Positions 39,296 to 49,191 of a stretch of DNA of 64,000 bases are shown in pieces (the stretch's first letter is position 1; every line of letters begins with the position of its first letter). Origin of the DNA: an archaeon (GTDB taxonomy: Archaea > Thermoproteota > Thermoprotei_A > Marsarchaeales > Marsarchaeaceae); NCBI GenBank assembly GCA_021800035.1, contig JAJYZJ010000003.1, positions 1 through 64,000 on the forward strand. Direction: 5' to 3'. Position numbers and translations under genes: made by a program. Below the pieces are notes generated by a model. The model did not search any database. It saw nothing but the letters and a program-made list of their open reading frames with translations, and was not told the DNA's origin.

Positions 39296-39586
39296 ATGCG
39301 GTGGACCCCTAACTTGAAGGTCAGGGTTAAGGGACTAGGGTGGCTTGCTACTGCCACTGGCCTTTATGAAATTCAGCTAGTTAATGGCGAGTCTTTGCGT
39401 GGTGTTATTAACAATATATTGGGCTCAAACAGAGACATTCTTCACAGGGTACTCAAGGATGGCATGATATCGTCGGAAATAATTGTACTGGTTAATGGAA
39501 TCGATTCAAGACTGAGCGGGGGCGCGAACACATCTCTAAAAGACGGGGATGAGATTACCCTAGTGCCTGTAGTGCACGGCGGCTAA
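39296..39586 (+). CDS. MoaD/ThiS-like ubiquitin-fold (SAMP-like) protein
   Basis: IIVLVNGIDSRLSGGANTSLKDGDEITLVPVVHGG terminal diglycine. Confidence 0.85.
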   Translation: MRWTPNLKVRVKGLGWLATATGLYEIQLVNGESLRGVINNILGSNRDILHRVLKDGMISSEIIVLVNGIDSRLSGGANTSLKDGDEITLVPVVHGG

Positions 39587-39592
39587 GAGATA

Positions 39593-40204
39593 GTGCCAAC
39601 ATTTCGCTCGCCCTCTTGGGTGGAAATTCAGACCGCAATGATTAGAATAGCGGGCAGGATAAGATCGGATGGAAAACAGTTTGACGCGATTGTGGGTATT
39701 GCACGTGGGGGGTGGGTGCCGGCCAGGCTGTTGTGTGACCTGCTTGGCATACAGCGCCTGATATCTGTCCAGCTTGTTTCATATGAGAAGATGGAGAGAG
39801 GAAAAATAAAGCAGCTGGACATGCCAGAACTTTCGGGGATAGGAGAAGTCCTGCTCGTAGACGATGTCTCTGATAGCGGCTCCAGCTTTAAGCACTCACT
39901 GTCGGTTATATCTCGCTCGGGCGTCAGCGCAAAAACGTCTGCGATCTATGTCAAACCATGGACGGCGTTCAGGCCCGACTACTACTATCAGGAAGTGAAC
40001 GAATGGGTGGTCTTTCCTTGGGAGGTGGTAGAAGTAGTGGGGCCCATGGTAAAGAGCAAGATGGATTCACCAGAGCAGATTTCAAAAAAGATAGGCATGG
40101 ATATTTCGAACCTAAAATCCTTCCAGGACTTTTTCGCCGATTGCGCGTTATCTTCGAAGGAGGAGTTGTTTGAAGGAAGTGGAAGGGTTGCGAAGCAAGA
40201 CTAG
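39593..40204 (+). CDS. Phosphoribosyltransferase-family protein
   Basis: FDAIVGIARGGWVPARLLCDLLG; EVLLVDDVSDSGSSFKHSL (PRPP motif). Confidence 0.85.
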   Translation: MPTFRSPSWVEIQTAMIRIAGRIRSDGKQFDAIVGIARGGWVPARLLCDLLGIQRLISVQLVSYEKMERGKIKQLDMPELSGIGEVLLVDDVSDSGSSFKHSLSVISRSGVSAKTSAIYVKPWTAFRPDYYYQEVNEWVVFPWEVVEVVGPMVKSKMDSPEQISKKIGMDISNLKSFQDFFADCALSSKEELFEGSGRVAKQD

Positions 40205-40221
40205 CTACTGGATTCACGTCA

Positions 40222-40740
40222 GTGACGCTCATACCCCCTGCAGAAAATTCACTTTACGTCTGGAGGAGCGAACTAATGGAGATCGAGTTTCCTGGTAGGA
40301 GATTTCATATTCGAGTTTTTGAAGCTCGAAGCGAGTCTTCTGGTGCTCCTCCGAAGCTGGCTTCTGAGACTCATTCACCTGAACCCGGGGCATTCTTTTT
40401 CGGAAGTGAAGCGAAGTTGTCTCCGGCCGAGTTAAGCGTGGCAGTTTACAACGCCTGCCTCCGGTTCTACTTGGAGGAGAATATCTCTAAGAAATTGAGC
40501 TATGAGGTGCTTGTAGTTCTTACCGGCGAGACACAGATTTCAAAAATTCTTCAGAGATGCACCGCCTCACACAATCAGGCTCATAAATATTGTGTGGTCG
40601 CAGCGGAAGAAACTTTGTATGGTGGTCCGCTTGGGCCAGACTGGGGCGAGGTTGAGCTTAGCTGCGCCAGCGGCATCTCCGAGAGGGATGCATCAAAAAT
40701 CTCTTCAAACATCTTCGCCTTGACTTCAAAGTTCTCGTGA
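40222..40740 (+). CDS. Hypothetical protein
   Basis: 172 aa ORF in the housekeeping cluster. Confidence 0.55.
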   Translation: MTLIPPAENSLYVWRSELMEIEFPGRRFHIRVFEARSESSGAPPKLASETHSPEPGAFFFGSEAKLSPAELSVAVYNACLRFYLEENISKKLSYEVLVVLTGETQISKILQRCTASHNQAHKYCVVAAEETLYGGPLGPDWGEVELSCASGISERDASKISSNIFALTSKFS

Positions 40741-41277
40741 CAGCCTGTAGTTTTGAAGCGCGACCTCGCTGCTTTTTGCCGGGTAAACCAGCATCAATTT
40801 GCCGTCGATATAGTAAATTTTCAGCTCATATTCGTAGTTTTCAAGGTCTACTTTACCGCCCAATCTAGCTCCAAATTCGTTGATGATGGCCTTACGGATG
40901 TCGAGATTTGCTATTCGACGGAGCGTAATTCTGTACTTGAGGTCTCCAATCTCTTCTTTAATATCCTCGGAAACCTGATCGATGCTTTCGGCGTAGGTAT
41001 TGTAAGATAGTTCTCTGCGGACTAATGACACTTTTAGAAGGGAGTTAAAGCGCCAAGGCTCACGCTCTGCTATTTTTCTAAGAGAATCGATGGGGCGTTC
41101 GCTAACGTTCAGATGGGCTACCACAACACCGGGTGAAGAGGTTCTCCTCACACGCTCGAGCCGCGCGTTTGATTGGATAATTGCATCCTCAAATTCGTAA
41201 ACACCATTAGCTTCTTTGTGTAACAACGTGAATAGAAGGGCAATATTTGATGAATTACTCCCTGGGATTGAAGACAT
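40726..41277 (-). CDS. THUMP-like domain protein
   Basis: YRITLRRIANLDIRKAIINEFGARLGGKVDLENYEYELKIYYIDGKLML. Confidence 0.65.
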   Translation of the reverse strand: MSSIPGSNSSNIALLFTLLHKEANGVYEFEDAIIQSNARLERVRRTSSPGVVVAHLNVSERPIDSLRKIAEREPWRFNSLLKVSLVRRELSYNTYAESIDQVSEDIKEEIGDLKYRITLRRIANLDIRKAIINEFGARLGGKVDLENYEYELKIYYIDGKLMLVYPAKSSEVALQNYRLSREL

Positions 41278-41573
41278 TAAGAAAAGGGCTCACTAAGGCT
41301 GAATTGGTTTAACTCATCAAAATAGGTTTATGTGTCAGCGGTAACGGTTTTACTAGACACAGCAGTCTAAGCGTGGGTGGTTCGGCGAAGAAGCCTCGGA
41401 TTGCTAAACCGGCTTTCACTAGCCTTCAGATTTGTGTGCCCTACGGATTACAGCTTGCCAGCGCCGCGATAAAGCCACAGAAGACTGTGGTTAACCCCGG
41501 CCCGTGTTTTGGGAGGCCTTCCACTGTGACCTACACTCGCTCGGAATCCAGATGACTTCAGAAGCATTTATAT

Positions 41574-41756
41574 TTGAGATTTGGGCCAAAGCGCTCCGCG
41601 AGGGCATCAACCTTGGTCTCAGAAAAGAAGGACGAAAAGAAAGAGGATGACGATAGCGATGACGGAGACGAGGATAACTCCGAGGACCTCGAAGAGGAGT
41701 TTATGGACGAGGACCTCGAAGAGACGGGGGACGAACCGTCAGAGGAAGACGAGTAG
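41574..41756 (+). CDS. Small highly acidic protein
   Basis: LVSEKKDEKKEDDDSDDGDEDNSEDLEEEFMDEDLEETGDEPSEEDE; TATA 'atttata' at ~41566; true start uncertain. Confidence 0.5.
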   Translation: MRFGPKRSARASTLVSEKKDEKKEDDDSDDGDEDNSEDLEEEFMDEDLEETGDEPSEEDE

Positions 41757-41799
41757 CCCTTTTATTCTTACGTAAAGCAACAGTGCTGGTAGACGGTCT

Positions 41800-42057
41800 T
41801 TGGACTACTGCCCTAAATGCGGCGGAGTAATGGTACCAAAAAAAGAAAACAAAAAGATGGTGCTGTATTGCGCCAAGTGCGGGTATGTAAAGCCCTTCCG
41901 CAGTAAGAGGCCGAAAGAAGCTATAGTCACTGTGAAAAAAGGTGTAGATGTAGTAGTGGAATCGGGTGAAGAAAAGCCCGAGAAAGAAGCTCAGATGAAA
42001 GAAGCCTTTCTTGAAGCATTTGATATAACCGAAGAAGAAGAGCCCGCCGAAGAGTAG
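41800..42057 (+). CDS. RPB9/TFS N-terminal zinc-ribbon-like protein with acidic tail
   Basis: DYCPKCGGVMVPKKENKKMVLYCAKCGYVKPFRSKRP; TTG start; lacks the TFIIS-type C-terminal ribbon. Confidence 0.75.
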   Translation: MDYCPKCGGVMVPKKENKKMVLYCAKCGYVKPFRSKRPKEAIVTVKKGVDVVVESGEEKPEKEAQMKEAFLEAFDITEEEEPAEE

Positions 42058-42086
42058 GGGCTATTTGGAGGAGACCGTCGTTCAGG

Positions 42087-43901
42087 ATTGCTGCCGTTGA
42101 GCAGAGCCAGTGTAGGCCAGAAAAGTGTGGCGACCTGTGTATCCGTGTTTGTCCGGTTGAGCGTGCCAAACCCGAGACAATAGTGATCGAACCTACCAGC
42201 AAAAAGGCCAAGATTGATGAGGATCTGTGCATTGGTTGCGGGATTTGTGTGAATAAGTGTCCTTACTCTGCGATAGCAGTCCTTAATCTGCCTGACAGCT
42301 GGTCCGACACGCTGGTTCATAAGTATCTGACCAGCGGCTTTCAGCTCTTCTGGCTGCCATCGCCGAAGCCCGGCAGAATACTCGGTATACTTGGAAAAAA
42401 CGGGGCAGGGAAGACGACCGCTCTCAGAATACTGACTGGCGAAATTGTGCCCAACCTAGGAGAGGAGAGCGGGGACGAGAGGGCTGTAATTACATATTTT
42501 CGTGGCAAAGAATTGCAGAGATACTTCACAGAGGTTTACGCCAAACGCATCCGCATGGCATTCAAGCCTCAGTATATAGAAAGTCTGAAGTCCGAAGAGA
42601 AACTCTCGACTTACTTGGCTGGTTCGGATTCCGAACTGGTTATGAGTTTCGGCCTCTCAGACATACTCTCACGGAGGATGAAAGACCTAAGCGGGGGGGA
42701 GCTTCAAAAGGCGGCCATAGTTCATACAGCGTCCCAGGATGCTGGCGCGTATTTCTTCGATGAGCCAGCCAGTTTTCTGGATGTCAAGGAAAGGCTCCAG
42801 CTGGGCCGGGCGCTCGCACGCTTGGCGGCACTGGGCAAATACGTGGTAGTGGTAGAGCACGACCTGGTAGTGCTCGACTACCTAGCAGATTATCTCACGA
42901 TTATTTACGGAGAGGCCGGGGCTTATGGGCATGTTTCCAACGTCTATAGTGCACGCAGCGGCATCAATGCCTACCTGTTGGGTCACTTGGCAAGCCAGAA
43001 TATTCGTTTCCGAGACTCGCCTGTAAGATTCTACAAGCGCTCTATGCCCGAAATGCATGAACGGTCTGAGAAGCTGAGCTGGCCCGGTTTAGAAGCGAGA
43101 TACTCAAGTGGCTTCAGGCTCTCCATCCTACCTGGGGAAATAGGGCGAGGCGAGGCGATTGGAGTTATCGGTGAAAACGGCATAGGTAAGACTACTTTTG
43201 TGAAGAAGATTTATGGTCATTTTCAGGAAAAATACGTGTCCGGTCGCCCCGTTGGAATCAGCTATAAGCCGCAGACAATTAGTCCGAAGTTCGACGGCTC
43301 AGTAGAGGAATTGTTCCGGACTTACGCCAAAGCCGCTCTGGACGACCGCACGTTCAGCACAGACGTGTATGAGTCTCTCCGTATTCCTAGGCTTTCGCAA
43401 AAACTCGTCTCCGAGTTGAGTGGGGGTGAGCTGCAGCGCGTGGCAATAGTTTTTGCGCTCGCTAGTAGAGCAGATATTTATCTTCTTGATGAACCGAGCG
43501 CTTACTTGGACGTGGAAGAACGTATTGCCGTATCTAAAGCGGTCAGGAGGACAGTAGAGAGCCGTAACGCAGTAGCATTCGTAATTGACCACGACCTCTC
43601 GTTGATAGATTACATCTCTGACGGGCTTGTTCTGATAGATGGCGTAGCGGGCAAGAGTGCCACCGCGCACGCCCCCGCAAGTCTACACGACGGATTGAAC
43701 ACGTTCCTCAAACAGGTCGGGATAACATTCAGAAGAGATAAGGAAACGGGACGACCCAGGGCGAACAAAGCCGGCAGCAACCTAGACCGGGAACAGAAAA
43801 GTTCTGGGGAATATTTCTACCAGTCGTCATTCGAGGAATCAAAGCCGAGCGAAGAGCCCTCTGAGGACGGCGCGATGATCTTTAGCGAAAACGAATCCTG
43901 A
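42087..43901 (+). CDS. abce1: ABCE1 / RNase L inhibitor-like ribosome recycling ATPase
   Basis: RIAAVEQSQCRPEKCGDLCIRVCPVERAK... Fe-S domain lies upstream of the first ATG (42183); ILGKNGAGKTTALRIL; two LSGGELQ cassettes. Confidence 0.93.
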   Translation: MAAVEQSQCRPEKCGDLCIRVCPVERAKPETIVIEPTSKKAKIDEDLCIGCGICVNKCPYSAIAVLNLPDSWSDTLVHKYLTSGFQLFWLPSPKPGRILGILGKNGAGKTTALRILTGEIVPNLGEESGDERAVITYFRGKELQRYFTEVYAKRIRMAFKPQYIESLKSEEKLSTYLAGSDSELVMSFGLSDILSRRMKDLSGGELQKAAIVHTASQDAGAYFFDEPASFLDVKERLQLGRALARLAALGKYVVVVEHDLVVLDYLADYLTIIYGEAGAYGHVSNVYSARSGINAYLLGHLASQNIRFRDSPVRFYKRSMPEMHERSEKLSWPGLEARYSSGFRLSILPGEIGRGEAIGVIGENGIGKTTFVKKIYGHFQEKYVSGRPVGISYKPQTISPKFDGSVEELFRTYAKAALDDRTFSTDVYESLRIPRLSQKLVSELSGGELQRVAIVFALASRADIYLLDEPSAYLDVEERIAVSKAVRRTVESRNAVAFVIDHDLSLIDYISDGLVLIDGVAGKSATAHAPASLHDGLNTFLKQVGITFRRDKETGRPRANKAGSNLDREQKSSGEYFYQSSFEESKPSEEPSEDGAMIFSENES

Positions 43902-44552
43902 AGAGATAAGGACGCCGTCAGCCCCGAGTTGACGCGCCGCCACGACATCTTCTGAGGTTCTGATACCTGCGCCGCAGAGTTTTTGACACTTCGGGTTGAT
44001 TTGATTGATTTTGGAGTAGGCTCTCATAAGGAGATCTGGTTTTGTTTTTGACACAGAATCGTTGCCGCCAATCAATTCGGGGGGCTCGACCGCGACCATT
44101 TCAGCCGCTCGCCATTCGAGCGTCTCGAGTGCCCGCTCATCTGGGACGCAGAGACAGGTCTCGAGCCCATATGAGTGGGCATTTTTCAGAATCGTACTGA
44201 TTTCAGCCGGCGTTTGAGGGTATTCTGAATGATTTACGAGGACTCCCCGAGCCCCTGTCCTTTGCAGGTCGGAGAGTGTAATACGTCCCGTGTATGGGCC
44301 ATCTTCTTGGGGATCGCAGTGTTGGGCGAAATACTCTAGGTTTGCGAATTCCGCCTTGAAGAGAGGTAAGTCTACCATTCTGGGGGCAACTATTAGTCGA
44401 ACCTCCCATTCCATTGCAACTTCTGCAGCAAGTCTTGCCAACTCTAGTGCAGATTCGCCAGTTGCTTCTTTGTAGCACTTGAAGTTGAGGATAACAATGT
44501 TCTTCATCCCTTGCTCAGAGCTACTTTCGTCCATATAATTAGTACGCTCCAC
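43839..44552 (-). CDS. tpiA: Triosephosphate isomerase
   Basis: IVILNFKCYKEATGESALELARLAAEV...GARGVLVNHSEYPQTPAEI...CGAGIRTSEDVVAARQLGADGVLISSGFVFAKD. Confidence 0.92.
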   Translation of the reverse strand: MERTNYMDESSSEQGMKNIVILNFKCYKEATGESALELARLAAEVAMEWEVRLIVAPRMVDLPLFKAEFANLEYFAQHCDPQEDGPYTGRITLSDLQRTGARGVLVNHSEYPQTPAEISTILKNAHSYGLETCLCVPDERALETLEWRAAEMVAVEPPELIGGNDSVSKTKPDLLMRAYSKINQINPKCQKLCGAGIRTSEDVVAARQLGADGVLISSGFVFAKDHRAVLRGLFARL

Positions 44553-44735
44553 TCGCGAGAACGGGCTACTTTACTGAGAGCTACGTAATGAAAGTAATTT
44601 GACCCTTTTGCCTGACGCTTATCACTAAGGTGCAGATTTCGTGCCTTGAGGGGTGGTGATGAGCAGCAATCAGCGTCTAGTCTCGCTCACGCTTGCCACT
44701 ACGCGCTTAAATGAATGCTTCGGCTTCTTTCGGGA

Positions 44736-44810
44736 GGGCCCGTGGCCTAGCATGGATAGGGCGGCGGCCTTCGGAGCCGTAAGTCGAGGGTTCAAATCCC
44801 TCCGGGCCCG
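44736..44810 (+). tRNA. tRNA-Arg (TCG)
   Basis: GGGCCCGTGGCCTAGCATGGATAGGGCGGCGGCCTTCGGAGCCGTAAGTCGAGGGTTCAAATCCCTCCGGGCCCG; cloverleaf folds by eye. Confidence 0.95.
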
Positions 44811-44829
44811 TAAAGTGTGAAAACCAAAA

Positions 44830-45303
44830 TTGAAGAAAGCGGCTACGGGGGGGACTTTCGCGGTAATTCATAAAGGACATGAGGCTCTGTTTGACAGGAG
44901 CAGCAAAGCCTCATCGTTAGTGACAGTGGGTGTGACGACGTCAGGGCTCTCTCCAAAGAGCCACCTTATTCCTCCTTTTGAGGTAAGGAGCAGACAAATC
45001 CTGCGCTATTTTGAATCGCATTACGGTTTCAGACCGATTATCGCTCCCCTTACAGACCACTATGGACCTGTCGTAAACGACCCCGAGTACAGGACTCTGG
45101 TTACGAGCGAAGAGAATCTGCCTTTTGCATGCCAGATCCGAATGTTGAGATATAAGAAGGGCTACCCTTCCCTTTCAATTGCTGTGGTGCATACCGTTCG
45201 TGCAGGTGACGGTCGACCAATATCCTCAACCAGAATCCTTAATGAAGAAGTAGATGTCACCGGAAGAGTGCTCTGTGAGATTGAGAAGGATTTGCCTTGG
45301 TAG
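44830..45303 (+). CDS. coaD: Archaeal phosphopantetheine adenylyltransferase
   Basis: KAATGGTFAVIHKGHEALFDRSSKASSLVTVGVTTSG...IAVVHTVRAGDGRPISSTRI; TTG start. Confidence 0.85.
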   Translation: MKKAATGGTFAVIHKGHEALFDRSSKASSLVTVGVTTSGLSPKSHLIPPFEVRSRQILRYFESHYGFRPIIAPLTDHYGPVVNDPEYRTLVTSEENLPFACQIRMLRYKKGYPSLSIAVVHTVRAGDGRPISSTRILNEEVDVTGRVLCEIEKDLPW

Positions 45304-46808
45304 CCAACATAACCGAAAACGAGGAAAGGGTGCTCTTGGCGCTAAAAGACGGCGTCGAGAGAAATTTGGAAGAAGTCTCAAAGACGACTGGATTGCCGGA
45401 TTCAGCAGTTGCCTCTGCTATTGAGTCACTGAGCATGAAAAACCTTCTAAAAAAATCAACTTCGACCGCTGTCTTTGCCGAACCCACTGAACGCGCAATG
45501 AGAACCAGTTCTCTGCCAGAAGACAGTCTCTATGCGACCATAGGGGAAGGCATGACCTTGAGCGCCGCTAAATCAGAGTCCCACCTCGATGATCAGAGTT
45601 TCAATGCAGCGCTAGCTTGGGGGATTAAGAGAGGTCTGATACGGCTGGTGCAAGTGGGCGTTCAAGGGGGGGTTGAAAGACGAATCGAAAGATTGAATCC
45701 CCCCCAGAAGCTTGGGGAGACATTCCAGAGACTGAAGGAGCAACGGAGACTGCCCGTAAATGAGACTCCGGCTGAGCTCGAGGTCCTGAGGGAGAGGCAG
45801 CTTGCCGCTTTAAAACAAAGGAGCGAAGTGCGCGTGAAGGCAGGTGCAGAACTTTCAGAAGATTATATTCGTTCACTCAGAAGGCCAACAGTACTGTCCC
45901 ACAAAACACTCGTTGACGGTTCCTATCGCACGCTGGAAGTTCCACCATACCAGTACGCCCTTAGAAGGAAGGCATCGTTTCACCGTGGCAAGAACCACTT
46001 CTATCTTGAATTTCTGCAGATGGTCAAAGAAACCCTTGTAGCGATGGGGTTTGAGGAAATGTACGGACCCTATATCGAATACGAGTTCTGGAACTTTGAT
46101 GCCCTCTTCGTTCCCCAAGATCACATTGCGCGAGAAGCCCACCAAAGCTATGCCATTTCTGGTGAGCCACACTTACCCCCCGCCCCTGCCAAGGACCTTA
46201 TGCGAAATGTAGGTGAGGTGCATGCGGCTGGAGGGACAACCGGCTCCATTGGATGGGGAAGCCATTGGAGCCCGGAAATTGCGTTGAGGCTTGTCCTGAG
46301 ATCCCACACTACATCAGTCTCTGCTAGGAAACTGGGGGAGCATCCCGGTGACTCCTACAAGTTCTTTACGATTGATAGAAATTTCAGAAGGGACCCTCTC
46401 GACGCTACCCATCTGCCGGAATTTCAGCAATGTGAGGGAATCGTCGGTGGCGAACATCTTACTTTTCGGAATCTTCTTGGTTTTCTTGAGGAATTCGCAC
46501 ACAGCTTCGGAGTCACCAAAATCAGGTTCAAGCCCGGTTACTTTCCATTCACAGAGCCGAGCGTGGAAGCTTACATTTATCACCAGAATTTGGGCTGGGT
46601 GGAGGCCGCACCAGGAGGCATGTTTAGGCCGGAAGTTACTGCGCCTCTCGGGATCACACATCCTGTCTTGGCGTGGGGAATTGGTATTACCCGATTTGCA
46701 ATGGCCTATTACGGACTTAACGACATACGAGAGCTGGTAACCCAGGACCTCGAAACAATACTTCTCAAGGAGGAGGCGGTCTCCAAGTTTGCCAACAATC
46801 GAGATTGA
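45297..46808 (+). CDS. pheS: Phenylalanyl-tRNA synthetase alpha subunit
   Basis: FLEFLQMVKETLVAMGFEEMYGPYIEYEFWNFDALFVPQDHIARE...FRRDPLDATHLPEFQQCEGIV. Confidence 0.95.
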   Translation: MVANITENEERVLLALKDGVERNLEEVSKTTGLPDSAVASAIESLSMKNLLKKSTSTAVFAEPTERAMRTSSLPEDSLYATIGEGMTLSAAKSESHLDDQSFNAALAWGIKRGLIRLVQVGVQGGVERRIERLNPPQKLGETFQRLKEQRRLPVNETPAELEVLRERQLAALKQRSEVRVKAGAELSEDYIRSLRRPTVLSHKTLVDGSYRTLEVPPYQYALRRKASFHRGKNHFYLEFLQMVKETLVAMGFEEMYGPYIEYEFWNFDALFVPQDHIAREAHQSYAISGEPHLPPAPAKDLMRNVGEVHAAGGTTGSIGWGSHWSPEIALRLVLRSHTTSVSARKLGEHPGDSYKFFTIDRNFRRDPLDATHLPEFQQCEGIVGGEHLTFRNLLGFLEEFAHSFGVTKIRFKPGYFPFTEPSVEAYIYHQNLGWVEAAPGGMFRPEVTAPLGITHPVLAWGIGITRFAMAYYGLNDIRELVTQDLETILLKEEAVSKFANNRD

Positions 46809-48456
46809 TCGCCGTACTTTGACCCGAATCGTGGGACGCGAAATAGGTGATGCAGAGCTCGAGGAGCTACTTTTCAATTTCAAAGGAGAGATCCAGTCAA
46901 GGGGTACAAGCACCGTGGCCGTAGAGCTTAACGCGGATAGGGTGGACCTGATGTGCTCTGCCGGATTGGGTCGTGCCTTCAAGGGTTTCCTTGGCCTTGA
47001 ACTTGGCTTCCCGCGCTATCCTTTGGCAGAAACCGATTTTACGCTTGACGTTGATACGAGCAGTCTCAGAGAAAAACGACCTTTTATGGTCGCCTATGTT
47101 GTAAAAGGAGTTCGATTAGACGAAATTTCTGTGCGGGAGTTGATAGATTTTCAGGAGAGAATGCACCAGATTCTCTCAGGAAATAGACTGCGGTTTGCGA
47201 TTGGCGTCCACGATGTGTCCCGCTTGGTAAGCCACAGACTGACGTACTGTGCAGTAGGCTCCTCGAGTATTAGTTTCATTCCACTCGGAGCTGAGAGAGA
47301 AATGAATGCCGCCCAGATCCTGGCCGAACACCCGAAGGGCCAGGAATTTTCTCATTTGGTAGCGGGATGGAGCTCTTACCCATTACTTGCAACAGACGCG
47401 GGCGAAGTGCTTTCGATGCCCCCGATCATAAACGGTTCACTCACCCAACTTACTGCACACTCAACCTCACTTATGGTAGATGTGACAGGAACGGATCTCA
47501 CGCTGGTTCGATCGGCGGCCCAGTTGATGGCCTTTACAATTGCGGAGTTTGGCGGCGCCGTAGCCAAGGTACTTCCGTCAGGCGCAGCGGACGTGGAAGC
47601 CGCGAAGCCTGCGAATTTGCCGGAAATGCGAGAAATGGAGTTGGATTGTGACTACTTACGGGGGATACTCGGACTACCTCTAAAGAAATCCAGCATTGCA
47701 TCGCTATTGGGCAGAGCCAGATTTGATTCTGTATCACAAAGAGGAAACCGGATTATAGCTAAAGTACCCTTATACAGGCTGGACATCATGCACCAGGTCG
47801 ACCTCATCGAGGATGTGGCGATGATGTATGGCTATCAAAATATAGGGCCGGAGAGGCCATATCACGCAACTAACGGCTCATTGCATACAATAACACTCAT
47901 AACAGAAGGTGCGAGAAGAAGTCTCTCAAGCCTTGGGTTCATTGAAGTCAATAATATGTTACTGTGTGCCAGCTCCGCTTCTTTCTGGAGCCAGCCTCTT
48001 GATATGATCCGGCTATCCAATCCAATGTCCCACGATATGGATTCTCTGAGGAGCAGCCTGCTTCCGGGCCTCCTTTCATCCCTGACTAAGAATCAGAACA
48101 AACCCAAACCAATTCACATTTTTGAGGTGGGGCCCGTGGTAGGTATAAGAGACGGCTCGTACGTCCAGTCTTACAACGCGTGTGCGCTGGTTTGTGACAA
48201 CGTGGCAAGCTGCGATATCATAGAGGACTTTTTCGCCCAGTTCTGTCTCGATACAGGGCTCACCCCCAGTTTCGGCGATCGGGCAGGTGACCCGTTCCTC
48301 GCTGGTAGAGGGAGTATAATACTGCTCCCCGACAAGCGCCAAGGCAGAATTGGAGAGGTCAGTCCAGAAATACTGCGCAGGATTGGCCTTGATTATCCCG
48401 TTGCATGCTTTGAGCTCGAACTTTGCTTGCCCAGTCTGAGGCGGCTAACCTATTAG
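46789..48456 (+). CDS. pheT: Phenylalanyl-tRNA synthetase beta subunit
   Basis: VELNADRVDLMCSAGLGRAFKGFLG...VPLYRLDIMHQVDLIEDVAMMYGYQNIGP; partner of pheS. Confidence 0.95.
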   Translation: MPTIEIDRRTLTRIVGREIGDAELEELLFNFKGEIQSRGTSTVAVELNADRVDLMCSAGLGRAFKGFLGLELGFPRYPLAETDFTLDVDTSSLREKRPFMVAYVVKGVRLDEISVRELIDFQERMHQILSGNRLRFAIGVHDVSRLVSHRLTYCAVGSSSISFIPLGAEREMNAAQILAEHPKGQEFSHLVAGWSSYPLLATDAGEVLSMPPIINGSLTQLTAHSTSLMVDVTGTDLTLVRSAAQLMAFTIAEFGGAVAKVLPSGAADVEAAKPANLPEMREMELDCDYLRGILGLPLKKSSIASLLGRARFDSVSQRGNRIIAKVPLYRLDIMHQVDLIEDVAMMYGYQNIGPERPYHATNGSLHTITLITEGARRSLSSLGFIEVNNMLLCASSASFWSQPLDMIRLSNPMSHDMDSLRSSLLPGLLSSLTKNQNKPKPIHIFEVGPVVGIRDGSYVQSYNACALVCDNVASCDIIEDFFAQFCLDTGLTPSFGDRAGDPFLAGRGSIILLPDKRQGRIGEVSPEILRRIGLDYPVACFELELCLPSLRRLTY

Positions 48457-49191
48457 AGACTTCCAGAAACTCTTATGCGGGCGGTCGGAACCGGCCCGGT
48501 TCGAGGGCCACGTCTAGTGGGCGTTAGCCTGTCAGTGAAATGTGGTGTCAGAGACTGGGCAACAGGCCGCTCATAGTAGTTGTTTGCGAGCGAAAAGCTT
48601 CGAATCCTTAAGAGGAGGATGAATGCGGGCGCGTCGTTTGAATACTTCGGGCCCAACCACAACTAATTGATTCCTGACCGAGCGAGGAACTCTGGCCAGT
48701 GAATAGCATCGCGTTTGCGGCAAGCCATGGATTGGAGCTTGGGACTCTGATTGGCCGCCGACTCAGGAGGTCCATGCGCCTTGTGCATGAGAAGGCGCCA
48801 GGTGCACACGCATGCGGTTTCTCAGGAAGGAAATACCACAGAAATTCCCCAAGGAGCCCCCAAATGTGGAGGAATGCGGTTAGAATCTTGCGAGCCTCAC
48901 ATCAAACTCTGAAACCGCTTAAACGCTTGGACATCGGAGCGAATCGTGGTAGTTGCTAACGGCTTCCCATGCCACTCCTATGCTAGGAGGTAAGTCTCGG
49001 ACTCTGCGACGCTCCAATACAAATTATTCTTATTCCGCAGAAAAGGACATACACTAGACGGATGCATTGACATGTAGAAACACATTTTTGACCAGACCAT
49101 CATTGCATCGCTAAAATTCCTCATTATGAATGGTACTGGGCGATTAAGCAGGCCTTATAAAATGCGTTCAGCGAGGACATCATGAAAACTC

